64,000 bases of DNA from JASFHF01 sp050123375 (GTDB taxonomy: Bacteria; Pseudomonadota; Gammaproteobacteria; UBA12402): the NCBI GenBank assembly GCA_050123375.1, contig JASFHF010000001.1:62001-126000 (forward strand). Direction: 5' to 3'. The notes beneath the pieces are model-generated. The model was not told the DNA's origin. It worked only from the letters and a program-made list of their open reading frames with translations, and did not search any database. Below, in pieces: positions 10,601 to 17,837 of this stretch. Made by a program: the position numbers and the translations under genes. Each line of letters begins with the position of its first letter. Positions within the stretch are counted from its first letter, which is position 1.

Positions 10601-11768
10601 CAGCTTCTTTAGTTGGAGGCTCACCCGGGCGCATCATACGATAAATCTCAACTAAAGCTTCTAATTCACTACTAGTAGGATCAATACGCAAAGTATCTGA
10701 AATATATGAACCATGGTCAAATTGATTAACATAAATTGTTTGAAACGACGTTATATTTGCCTCAATTAATTTTTGCACTAACTCTTCCGTAATTTCAGCA
10801 TTTGCAGAAGCAATTACTTCACCTGTATCCTTATCAATAATATCCTTCGCTAAAGCTTTTCCATATAAAAACTCTACAGGAACTTCTAATTTATCAATTT
10901 TGGCTTTTTCCAATTCACGAATATGCCGAATGGTAATTCTACGATCTTTTTCAACTATAGTTTTGCTACCACGTTTAATATCAAAACTTGCGATTTGGCC
11001 TTTCAAACGTTCTGGAATAAAATCCATAATCCATTTATTTTTCTTATAATAAAAATCCTCCTGCTTGAAAAAAATCTCTAATATTTTTTCAGTAGATAAA
11101 CCCAGCGCGCGTAATAATATTGTTGCGGGTAATTTTCTACGCCGATCAATCCTCATAAATAAACAATCTTTGGGATCAAATTCAAAATCTAACCAGGAAC
11201 CTCTGTAAGGAATAACTCTAGCTGAATATAATAATTTTCCTGAGCTATGCGTCTTGCCTTTATCATGATCATAAAACACCCCTGGGGAACGATGCAATTG
11301 TGAAACAATCACGCGCTCAATACCATTAACGATAAAACTACCAGTTTCCGTCATCAACGGAAACTCACCCATATATACTTCTTGCTCTTTAATATCCTTA
11401 ATTTGCGGATCTTTGCTGCGTGTCTCTTTATCGAAAATAATTAACCGAACCTTAATACGTAATGGAGCAGAATAGGTTAAACCCCGCATTTTACACTCAC
11501 GCACATTAAAAACCGGCGTACCCAAATTATAATCTATATATTCTAATTTCGCACCCCCAGAAAAACTTTCGATTGGAAATACCGAACTAAGAGCACCATG
11601 CAAACCATGATCACCACGTTCATCAAAAGCTTTACCTTTCTGCAAAAAATGTTTATAAGAATTCAGTTGCATTTCAAGTAACGGCGGTGGAGCAATTACA
11701 TCATGCAATTTACCGAATGTTTTACGAAAACGTTTTCTTCTTGTGTTAGTACAATTGGCTAGATTCAT
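7680..11768 (-). CDS. rpoB: DNA-directed RNA polymerase subunit beta
   Basis: Second catalytic subunit of RNA polymerase, 1362 residues, full length. The rifampicin-binding cluster reads [19 protein letters not shown] followed by VSALGPGGL, so the Asp, His and Ser residues usually changed in rifampicin resistance are wild type. The conserved GRHGNKGV block and the C-terminal [23 protein letters not shown] block, which contacts beta', are present. The ATG is preceded by GAGG with good spacing. The gap to rplL upstream carries a hairpin element, which is unusual for an operon whose stoichiometry is tightly controlled. Confidence 0.99.
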   Translation of the reverse strand: [1362 protein letters not shown]

Positions 11769-11790
11769 TTATAACCTCATATATAGCATT

Positions 11791-11859
11791 GCGGGACAGC
11801 GTCTTCACGCATTACAACTGCTTTGTTTGTTGCTTTGTAATGGGTGAAGACCTGTCCCC
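11791..11859. repeat. GGGACG hairpin element, copy 3 (GGGACAG subtype)
   Basis: Between rplL and rpoB. This subtype reads GCGGGACAGCGTCTTCACGC on one arm and GGGTGAAGACCTGTCCCC on the other, so both arms differ from the common subtype in matching ways and still pair. The 5' flank (ATATATAGCATTGCGGGAC) is the same as at the start of the tandem array at 43316. Confidence 0.9.
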
Positions 11860-11872
11860 AATTCTTTATTTA

Positions 11873-12247
11873 CTATTTCACTTCAACTGTAGCGCCAGCT
11901 TCTTCAAGCTGTTTCTTGACATTTTCAGCTTCGTCTTTAGCAACATTTTCCTTAATGTTTGCCGGAGCGCTTTCAACTAAATCTTTAGCTTCTTTTAAAC
12001 CAAGTCCAGTAATTCCGCGTACTACTTTAATTACTGCAACTTTGTTCGCACCAAAGCTTGACATTACTACGGTAAATTCGGTTTTTTCTTCTGCTGCTGC
12101 TTCACCACCTGCTGCGGGAGCCGCAACTGCAACTGCGGCAGCCGCCGAAACACCGAATTTTTCTTCCATAGCTGAAATTAATTCCACTATTTCCATAACT
12201 GGTTTTTCAGCTATTGCATTTAAAATTTCTTCATTTGATAGAGCCAT
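11873..12247 (-). CDS. rplL: 50S ribosomal protein L7/L12
   Basis: Stalk protein that recruits translation factors to the ribosome; 124 residues. The N-terminal dimerisation domain (ALSNEEILNAIAEKPVMEIVELI), the Ala-rich hinge (residues about 35-55) and the C-terminal factor-binding domain (GANKVAVIKVVRGITGLGLKEAK) are all clear. I start at the ATG at 12247 because GAGGAG lies at ideal distance upstream and homologues begin here; the frame is open 15 codons further up. It lies downstream of rplJ with which it forms the L10(L12) complex. Confidence 0.98.
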   Translation of the reverse strand: MALSNEEILNAIAEKPVMEIVELISAMEEKFGVSAAAAVAVAAPAAGGEAAAEEKTEFTVVMSSFGANKVAVIKVVRGITGLGLKEAKDLVESAPANIKENVAKDEAENVKKQLEEAGATVEVK

Positions 12248-12296
12248 AATATTTTCTCCTCTTATATATAGTTTATGGGACGAAATTAACATCTCA

Positions 12297-12365
12297 GGGG
12301 GACGGAGCTTTACATATTACAAAGCAACAAACAACGCCTTGTAATTATGTAAAGCTCACGTCCCG
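12297..12365. repeat. GGGACG hairpin element, copy 4 plus a solo arm
   Basis: In the rplJ-rplL gap, in inverse orientation to copy 2: GGGGACGGAGCTTTACAT on the left and ATGTAAAGCTCACGTCCCG on the right, core AAAGCAACAAACAACGCC. A further solo arm (TGTAATCATGTAAAGCTCCG) follows at 12378-12402. Confidence 0.9.
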
Positions 12366-12414
12366 ACGAGATTTATTTTGTAATCATGTAAAGCTCCGTC
12401 CTCAATTCATTAAT

Positions 12415-12942
12415 TTATGCTGCTTGTTTTTTATCACGAACTGCAGCTAATGTACGAACTAATTTTGCGTGTGGTTCGTTTAATGTACGCACAAACTTAG
12501 TAATCGGCGCCTGCATTACCGCCATTAATGAAGCAATTGCTTCATCTCGCTTCGGTAATTTAGCAATCGCTTGCAATTCAGCAGCCGCAAGCATCTGACC
12601 TCCAATTGCTAATGCTTTAACTTCGAGTATTTCGTGATCTTTAACAAAATCACGCATTAATCTCGCAGCTGCACTCGGCTCTTCACGCGAAAATGCGAAA
12701 ATTAAAGGACCGGTTAGCGATTCATGCAAACAAGAAAATTCCGTATTCTCTAACGCACGCTTTGCCAATGTGTTACGCACTACCCGTAAATAAACACCGT
12801 TATCCCGGGCTTTTACACGCAAGTCGTTTAGTTCAGCAACAGTCAAGCCACGATAATCAGCTATTACTGCAGACAACGCGCTTTGCGCTACCTCAGCAAC
12901 TTCAGCAACAATCGCTTTTTTCTGTTCTAAATTTAACGCCAC
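12415..12942 (-). CDS. rplJ: 50S ribosomal protein L10
   Basis: Base of the ribosomal stalk, 175 residues. It binds 23S rRNA through the N-terminal domain (LEQKKAIVAEVAEVAQSALS, ADYRGLTVAELNDLR) and L7/L12 dimers through the C-terminal helix. The start has AAGGAG at good distance. In relatives, L10(L12) represses its own operon by binding the leader just upstream; the 390-bp gap to rplA holds structured sequence that could serve this role. Confidence 0.98.
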   Translation of the reverse strand: MALNLEQKKAIVAEVAEVAQSALSAVIADYRGLTVAELNDLRVKARDNGVYLRVVRNTLAKRALENTEFSCLHESLTGPLIFAFSREEPSAAARLMRDFVKDHEILEVKALAIGGQMLAAAELQAIAKLPKRDEAIASLMAVMQAPITKFVRTLNEPHAKLVRTLAAVRDKKQAA

Positions 12943-13332
12943 ATTTAACTCCTTAAAAAGTTAATAATTTGGTGGCCGACTCACTATGTCGGTTCACCGC
13001 CTACGTAGGACGGAAATTTACATTTCCAATTAAGTATTGTTAACACTCCCACGGTCTTCGACGGTTCGAGACTAAAAAAACAGTCTCAACCGCGAATTCT
13101 TTTATATCCATCTATTTCATATGCATTCACCAAAAACTAATATTTAGTTTCTGTGGTAACTACCGCGCATGCTATATCCATGTTCTTTTCTAGTTATTTG
13201 CATGCTTGCTTACTCATGATTTTACAGAACAAACAAGCTGTAAAATCATGAGTTCCAAATTTTTCCAACATCCGTGTTATATCAATCATTGTGCAAAACT
13301 CGTTATTATCTCCATTTTTTGAGATGTTACTT
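12943..13332 (-). promoter_or_regulatory. rplA-rplJ intergenic leader region, candidate L10 leader
   Basis: This 390-bp gap has no gene. In other proteobacteria the same position holds the rplJ promoter and the L10-binding leader. Visible structure includes a stem at 13062-13092 (CGGTT-C-GAGACT against AGTCTC-AACCG), a palindrome CCTACGTAGG near 13001, CCGAC/GTCGG near 12976-12992 and a perfect 16-bp inverted repeat at 13212-13253. I cannot assign the exact kink-turn that L10 binds. Confidence 0.4.
13212..13253. repeat. perfect 16-bp inverted repeat in rplJ leader
   Basis: ACTCATGATTTTACAG at 13212-13227 and its exact complement at 13238-13253, with loop AACAAACAAG. The loop matches the CAACAAACAAG loop of the GGGACG hairpin elements, and CATGATT..ACA resembles their inner arm, so this is probably a highly diverged or trimmed member of that family. 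Confidence 0.8.
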
Positions 13333-14028
13333 TTATACCTCTAAACTGCTTAAATCAACTGAAATTCCAGGACCCATAGTAGTTGATACAGTAATTTTCT
13401 TTAAATAAATACCTTTAGATGAGCTTGGTTTAGCTTTATTCAACGCAACAACCAAAGCTTGTAAATTTTCTTTTAAATTCTGCTCGGTAAATTTTACCGT
13501 TCCAATACGGCAATGGACTATGCCTCCTTTATCGGATCGAAACCGTACTTGCCCCGTTTTAGCATTTTTAACCGCTGTTGCAATATCGGTAGTTACCGTT
13601 CCATCTTTTGGATTTGGCATCAAGCCTTTCGGACCCAAAATTGGCCCTAATTTACCAATTGCTGACATCGCATCCGGAGTCGCAATTAAAACATCAAAAT
13701 CAGTTTTACCTTCTTTAATTGCAGTTGCCAAATCATCAAAACCGACTATATCAGCACCAGCTTTTTTTGCTGCATCTGCATTAGCCGCTTGAGTAAACAC
13801 CGCAACTTTAACTTCACGACCAGTACCATGAGGTAACATAATTGCACCACGAACAGCTTGATCAGATTTTTTAGTATCAATACCCAAGTTCACACTTACA
13901 TCTACACTTTCAATAAATTTTACACTAGATAGTTTTTTTAATGTTTCAAAAGCCTCTTTTGCATTTACATAAACCCCAGGATTAACTGCTTCACGTATTT
14001 TTTGCATTCTTTTAGTTAATTTAACCAT
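13333..14028 (-). CDS. rplA: 50S ribosomal protein L1
   Basis: 231 residues, standard length. L1 forms the mobile stalk at the ribosomal E site and represses the rplKA mRNA. Conserved segments include MPHGTGREVKVAVF, LGPILGPKGLMPNPKDGTV and GQVRFRSDKGGIVHC. Its ATG shares one base with the rplK stop (TAATG), indicating translational coupling with rplK. Confidence 0.98.
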   Translation of the reverse strand: MVKLTKRMQKIREAVNPGVYVNAKEAFETLKKLSSVKFIESVDVSVNLGIDTKKSDQAVRGAIMLPHGTGREVKVAVFTQAANADAAKKAGADIVGFDDLATAIKEGKTDFDVLIATPDAMSAIGKLGPILGPKGLMPNPKDGTVTTDIATAVKNAKTGQVRFRSDKGGIVHCRIGTVKFTEQNLKENLQALVVALNKAKPSSSKGIYLKKITVSTTMGPGISVDLSSLEV

Positions 14029-14474
14029 TACTCTACCCCCTCAACATCAACACCCATACTGCGTGCAGTTCCCGCAATAGAACGAATTGCAGCTTTAACA
14101 TCAGCAGCAGTCAAATCAGGTAATTTAACTCTAGCAATTTCTTCTATCTGAGCATAAGTTAATTTACCAATTTTATCTTTATTAGGAACTGAACTACCTT
14201 TGTTAGCTTTAATCGCTTTAAGAATTAAAGCTGATGCAGGCGGAGTTCTGGTTTCAAATTCAAAACTACGATCTTCAAAAACTGTAATATTGACCGGAAC
14301 TTTAAGACTTTTATCCATGTCTTGGGTCTTAGCGTTAAAAGCTTTACAAAACTCCATAATATTAACGCCTTTTTGACCTAATGCTGGACCGACTGGCGGA
14401 CTAGGATTTGCACCTCCTGGTGCAATTAATAATTTAATATAACCACTTATTTTTTTAGCTTTTTTTATTGCCAT
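14028..14474 (-). CDS. rplK: 50S ribosomal protein L11
   Basis: 148 residues. It binds the GTPase-associated centre of 23S rRNA. The N-terminal proline-rich motif GGANPSPPVGPALGQKGVNI and the C-terminal rRNA-binding domain (KANKGSSVPNKDKIGKLTYAQI ending IAGTARSMGVDVEG) are conserved. An AGAGG-like site precedes the ATG. The 240-bp gap to nusG is filled by hairpin element sequences. Confidence 0.98.
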   Translation of the reverse strand: MAIKKAKKISGYIKLLIAPGGANPSPPVGPALGQKGVNIMEFCKAFNAKTQDMDKSLKVPVNITVFEDRSFEFETRTPPASALILKAIKANKGSSVPNKDKIGKLTYAQIEEIARVKLPDLTAADVKAAIRSIAGTARSMGVDVEGVE

Positions 14475-14599
14475 TTTTTTTACCTCTTGTGGGTCAATAA
14501 CGATTAATTATAAAAATTAACCTCCCCTATTAACATTAAAAAGCAAATCTTGTCGGGACGATTTTTTGTTAATTACATAGCAATAAATTGGTTTCTTTG

Positions 14600-14668
14600 A
14601 GGGACGGAGCTTTACATGATTACAAAGCAACAAACAAAGCCTTGTAATTATGTAAAGCTCACGTCCCG
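14600..14668. repeat. GGGACG hairpin element, copy 5
   Basis: In the nusG-rplK gap. GGGACGGAGCTTTACATG is on the left and TATGTAAAGCTCACGTCCCG on the right, with core TTACAAAGCAACAAACAAAG. Solo fragments flank it: a CGGGACG arm near 14553 and a decayed TTGTAATTAGTAAAAACCT arm near 14682-14700. Confidence 0.9.
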
Positions 14669-14714
14669 CCTACTTACTACGCTTGTAATTAGTAAAAACC
14701 TATCCCCTTTTCAA

Positions 14715-15296
14715 TTAGCCCTTCTCAACCTGACTAAATTCTAATTCCACTGGGGTTGAACGACCAAAAATTAATACTGCTACGCGCAATCTATTTTTCT
14801 CATAATTAACTTCTTCAACTACACCATTAAAGTCAGCAAACGGACCATCAATAACTCTAATCACTTCACCAACTTCATAAACAATTTTTGGCTTAGGTTT
14901 ATCAACTCCAGCCTGAACCCGATCTAAAATTTCATCAACTTCTTTATCACTAATTGGAGCAGGATGATCACTAGTTCCTCCAATAAAACCCATAACTTTT
15001 GGTACAGATTTAACTAAATGCCAAGTCTCATCATTCATCACCATTTGCACCAAAACATAGCCTGGAAAATATTTACGTTCACTAGTACGCTTTTGACCAC
15101 GACGCATCTCTACAACTTGTTCCTTAGGAATTAAAATTTCACCAAAATGTTCTTGCATACCTAAATCAGCAATCCGCTTAACCAAAGCTTCTTTTACATA
15201 AGCTTCAAAACCAGAATATGCATGTACTACATACCACCGCAATTTATTTGGCTCTTTTTTTTCTGGCGCATTTTGTTGTGCAGAATCTTCTACCAC
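14715..15296 (-). CDS. nusG: transcription termination/antitermination factor NusG
   Basis: 193 residues with an N-terminal NGN domain (LRWYVVHAYSGFEAYVKEAL, FPGYVLVQMVMNDETWHLV) and a C-terminal KOW domain (VGEVIRVIDGPFADFNGVVEEV). It couples RNA polymerase to Rho and to the ribosome. The start codon is GTG at 15296, preceded by AAGGGGG with 8-base spacing. About 20 extra acidic and lysine residues precede the NGN domain. The secE stop is 13 bp upstream. Confidence 0.97.
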   Translation of the reverse strand: MVEDSAQQNAPEKKEPNKLRWYVVHAYSGFEAYVKEALVKRIADLGMQEHFGEILIPKEQVVEMRRGQKRTSERKYFPGYVLVQMVMNDETWHLVKSVPKVMGFIGGTSDHPAPISDKEVDEILDRVQAGVDKPKPKIVYEVGEVIRVIDGPFADFNGVVEEVNYEKNRLRVAVLIFGRSTPVELEFSQVEKG

Positions 15297-15309
15297 TTAT
15301 TAATCCCCC

Positions 15310-15687
15310 TTAACCTGTTAACCAATTAACAGCATGCAGTAAAATTGTATCAAATACCCACATAATAACGGCAAAAACAATCACAATTGCAATAACCATA
15401 AATGTTACTTTTATAGTCTGTTGTCTAGTAGGCCACACAACCTTACGCATTTCATTGCGTGCTTCACGCACAAACTTCCAAAATTTCCGCCCCAAAGCAG
15501 TTTGTAACGCAATAAAGGCTGCAACACATACTAAAACTAACCAACCTACAACAATAATCGGCCAAGGAATTTGCGCACTATTATCAAGATAATAATGCGC
15601 AACAAAACCACCAATAATTAACACAGCAATTAAAACAAATTTAACTACATCAAATTTACTCGTCGTTTTTTCTTGTTTACTTCCCAT
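15310..15687 (-). CDS. secE: preprotein translocase subunit SecE
   Basis: 125 residues, the three-helix (E. coli-type) form. Two N-terminal membrane segments (VLIAVLIIGGFVAHYYL, WPIIVVGWLVLVCVAAFIAL) precede the essential amphipathic segment NEMRKVVWPTRQQTIK and a last helix (TFMVIAIVIVFAVIMWVFDTIL). It clamps SecY in the membrane channel. GGAG precedes the ATG. It is followed directly by nusG, as in nearly all bacteria. Confidence 0.96.
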   Translation of the reverse strand: MGSKQEKTTSKFDVVKFVLIAVLIIGGFVAHYYLDNSAQIPWPIIVVGWLVLVCVAAFIALQTALGRKFWKFVREARNEMRKVVWPTRQQTIKVTFMVIAIVIVFAVIMWVFDTILLHAVNWLTG

Positions 15688-15775
15688 TTACCATTAAACT
15701 CCTCAACTCATTCAAACCCCAAAATTCACTTAACTGTTTCTGTCCTCTGTCTTCTGTTTTCTGTCTTCTGAAACA

Positions 15776-15848
15776 CAGGCCAGGAGGGAATCGAACCCCC
15801 AACCTACGGTTTTGGAGACCGTCGCTCTGCCAATTGAGCTACTGGCCT
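15776..15848 (-). tRNA. trpT: tRNA-Trp (anticodon CCA)
   Basis: Acceptor arms AGGCCAG/CTGGCCT pair, the anticodon loop is CTCCAAA and the T-loop is GGTTCGATTCCC. The 3' CCA is not encoded. It lies between tuf and secE, a placement that I recall from Legionella and Coxiella but not from E. coli. Confidence 0.96.
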
Positions 15849-15865
15849 TTAAAAACTAAAATACC

Positions 15866-15952
15866 GTCATCCCGCGACCCAGTCAGTTGATCGCGGGATC
15901 CAGCACTAAATTTCCAAACAGCCTGGATCCCGCGGTCAAGCCGCGGGATGAC
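15866..15952. repeat. RPE-like palindromic element, intergenic copy
   Basis: 87 bp between tuf and tRNA-Trp. It runs from GTCATCCCGCGACCC to CAAGCCGCGGGATGAC, with inner arms GCGGGATCCAG and CCTGGATCCCGCGGTC. The arms are slightly mismatched on the left. Same family as the elements inside queG and pgeF. Confidence 0.92.
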
Positions 15953-15983
15953 TATTATTGCGTTTAAATATGCACCTTATAAA

Positions 15984-17174
15984 TTATTCAATAATATCTA
16001 TAACCACACCTGCGCCAACGGTGCGGCCGCCTTCTCTGATAGCAAAGCGTAAACCTTTCTCCATCGCTATCGGCGCCACCAACGTCACTTCCATCTTCAC
16101 GTTATCTCCCGGCATTACCATCTCTACTCCTTCCGGCAATACCACTTCTCCCGTAACGTCTGTCGTCCTAAAGTAAAACTGCGGCCTGTAGCCTTTGAAA
16201 AATGGCGTGTGTCTTCCTCCTTCTTCCTTGGTTAGTACGTATACTTCCGCACTAAACTTCGTATGTGGCGTGATGCTTCCTGGCTTCGCTAATACTTGAC
16301 CTCTCTCTACGTCTTCTCGCTTCGTACCTCTTAACAATACTCCTACGTTATCTCCCGCTCGCCCTTCGTCCAGAAGTTTTCTAAACATCTCCACTCCTGT
16401 ACACGTCGTCTTCTGCGTATCTCTTATCCCTACTATCTCGATCTCTTCTCCTACTTTTATAATTCCTCTTTCGATCCTTCCCGTTACTACCGTTCCTCGA
16501 CCTGAGATAGAAAATACATCTTCTATCGGCATCAAAAATGGTTGATCCACTGGTCGATCCGGTACCGGAATATATTCATCCATCGTCTCTACTAATTTCT
16601 CGATCGATTGACTTCCTTGCTCGCTCGTATCTCCTTCTAGCGCTTTCAACGCTGAACCAATAATAATCGGTGTATCGTCTCCTGGAAATTCATAGCTATT
16701 CAATAAATCTCGCACTTCCATCTCTACCAATTCCAGAAGCTCTTTATCGTCTACCATGTCCGCTTTGTTCAAATACACCACTATATACGGCACTCCTACC
16801 TGACGGGCTAACAAAATATGTTCTCTCGTCTGCGGCATCGGACCATCTGCTGCGCTCACCACCAAGATCGCTCCGTCCATCTGTGCCGCTCCCGTTATCA
16901 TGTTCTTCACATAGTCTGCGTGTCCCGGACAATCAACATGTGCGTAGTGGCGTTTGTCTGATTCATATTCAACGTGTGCCGTCGCTATCGTTATTCCTCT
17001 TGCCTTCTCTTCCGGCGCATTGTCAATCTGATCAAACGCCTTTACTTCTCCTCCGTGCTTCGACGACATCACCTTCGTCAACGCCGCTGTCAACGTCGTC
17101 TTCCCATGGTCTACGTGCCCTATCGTTCCTACATTTACATGCGGCTTCGTACGCTCAAATTTCTCTTTGCTCAT
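15984..17174 (-). CDS. tuf: translation elongation factor Tu
   Basis: 396 residues. This GTPase delivers aminoacyl-tRNA to the ribosome. G1 is GHVDHGKT, G3 DCPGHADY and G4 NKADMVD; the C-terminal half holds barrel domains 2 and 3 and ends VGAGVVIDIIE. The ATG at 17174 follows AGGGGAC; 14 further upstream codons are open but lack homology. Codon use is notably more GC-rich and C-ending than in its neighbours, as expected of a very highly expressed gene or one kept similar to a second copy elsewhere by gene conversion. It is transcribed with the upstream tRNAs. Confidence 0.98.
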   Translation of the reverse strand: MSKEKFERTKPHVNVGTIGHVDHGKTTLTAALTKVMSSKHGGEVKAFDQIDNAPEEKARGITIATAHVEYESDKRHYAHVDCPGHADYVKNMITGAAQMDGAILVVSAADGPMPQTREHILLARQVGVPYIVVYLNKADMVDDKELLELVEMEVRDLLNSYEFPGDDTPIIIGSALKALEGDTSEQGSQSIEKLVETMDEYIPVPDRPVDQPFLMPIEDVFSISGRGTVVTGRIERGIIKVGEEIEIVGIRDTQKTTCTGVEMFRKLLDEGRAGDNVGVLLRGTKREDVERGQVLAKPGSITPHTKFSAEVYVLTKEEGGRHTPFFKGYRPQFYFRTTDVTGEVVLPEGVEMVMPGDNVKMEVTLVAPIAMEKGLRFAIREGGRTVGAGVVIDIIE

Positions 17175-17211
17175 AACTTTGTCCCCTTGAATAAAAAATT
17201 CTCGTAAAACT

Positions 17212-17290
17212 GTCATTCCGCGACTTAACCCCGGAATCCAGCTACGTACTTACTTATTTGCTGGATCCCGCGATCAAGTCGCGGGATGAC
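17212..17290. repeat. RPE-like palindromic element, intergenic copy
   Basis: 79 bp between tRNA-Thr and tuf. The right half (GCTGGATCCCGCGATCAAGT, then CGCGGGATGAC) is intact; the left half (GTCATTCCGCGACTTAACCC) has several mismatches, so this copy is partly decayed. Confidence 0.9.
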
Positions 17291-17323
17291 AAAAAAACCA
17301 TTTTATCAGCTGTTCCCCCAACT

Positions 17324-17396
<73 letters not shown>

Positions 17397-17400
17397 ATCC

Positions 17401-17518
17401 TGGCTTACACGAAAAGCGATCTGCTTTGTTAAAAACTCGCTCAAGCCGGTCATTTGTTTTTATAAACTCCCGTCTTTCGCTCGTTTTTGTCTCGCACCTC
17501 ATCTTTTCGTGTAAGCCA
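17401..17518. mobile_element. 118-bp MITE-like element with 16-bp terminal inverted repeats, copy A
   Basis: TGGCTTACACGAAAAG at 17401-17416 is exactly complementary to CTTTTCGTGTAAGCCA at 17503-17518. The interior matches, in reverse complement, the interior of the element at 33809-33931. No coding capacity. It separates tRNA-Thr from tRNA-Gly within the tRNA-tuf transcription unit. Confidence 0.88.
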
Positions 17519-17541
17519 TAATCTTCCCCCTTCTAAACTGG

Positions 17542-17612
17542 AGCGGGTGATGGGAATCGAACCCACACTATCAGCTTGGAAGGCTGAAGTTCTACCATTG
17601 AACTACACCCGC
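17542..17612 (-). tRNA. glyT: tRNA-Gly (anticodon TCC)
   Basis: Acceptor GCGGGTG/CACCCGC-type pairing, anticodon loop CTTCCAA, T-loop GGTTCGATTCCC. CCA not encoded. Matches the glyT position in the E. coli thrU-tyrU-glyT-thrT-tufB cluster. Confidence 0.96.
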
Positions 17613-17622
17613 AGCCCAAGTT

Positions 17623-17704
17623 TGGAGGGGGTAGGATTCGAACCTACGAAGGCAGAGCCGTCAGATTTACAGTCTGATCCCTTTGGCCTCTCGGGAACCC
17701 CTCC
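17623..17704 (-). tRNA. tyrU: tRNA-Tyr (anticodon GTA)
   Basis: Class II tRNA with a long variable arm; acceptor GGAGGGG/CCCCTCC, anticodon loop CTGTAAA, T-loop GGTTCGAATCC. First gene of the minus-strand tRNA-tuf unit; the E. coli thrU equivalent upstream is missing. Confidence 0.96.
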
Positions 17705-17773
17705 ATTTACATTTTAAAAAATTCTCATACAAACACATTACCGAACGCGTCATTCTGAAATAGAAACATCTCA

Positions 17774-17803
17774 TTGTCAATCTAATTTATTGGATTTTAT
17801 AGG
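17774..17803 (+). promoter_or_regulatory. predicted sigma-70 promoter of queA
   Basis: TTGTCA (17774-17779) and TATAGG (17798-17803) with an 18-bp spacer, about 35 bp before the queA ATG. The -35 is a good match; the -10 is moderate. Confidence 0.5.
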
Positions 17804-17837
17804 ATTTATTGTAAAATTTATTGTAAAATAGCGCACT

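Noticed and set aside
17487..17717. 76-codon ORF over the tRNA genes
   Set aside because: It is an antisense read-through of the MITE end, tRNA-Gly and tRNA-Tyr.
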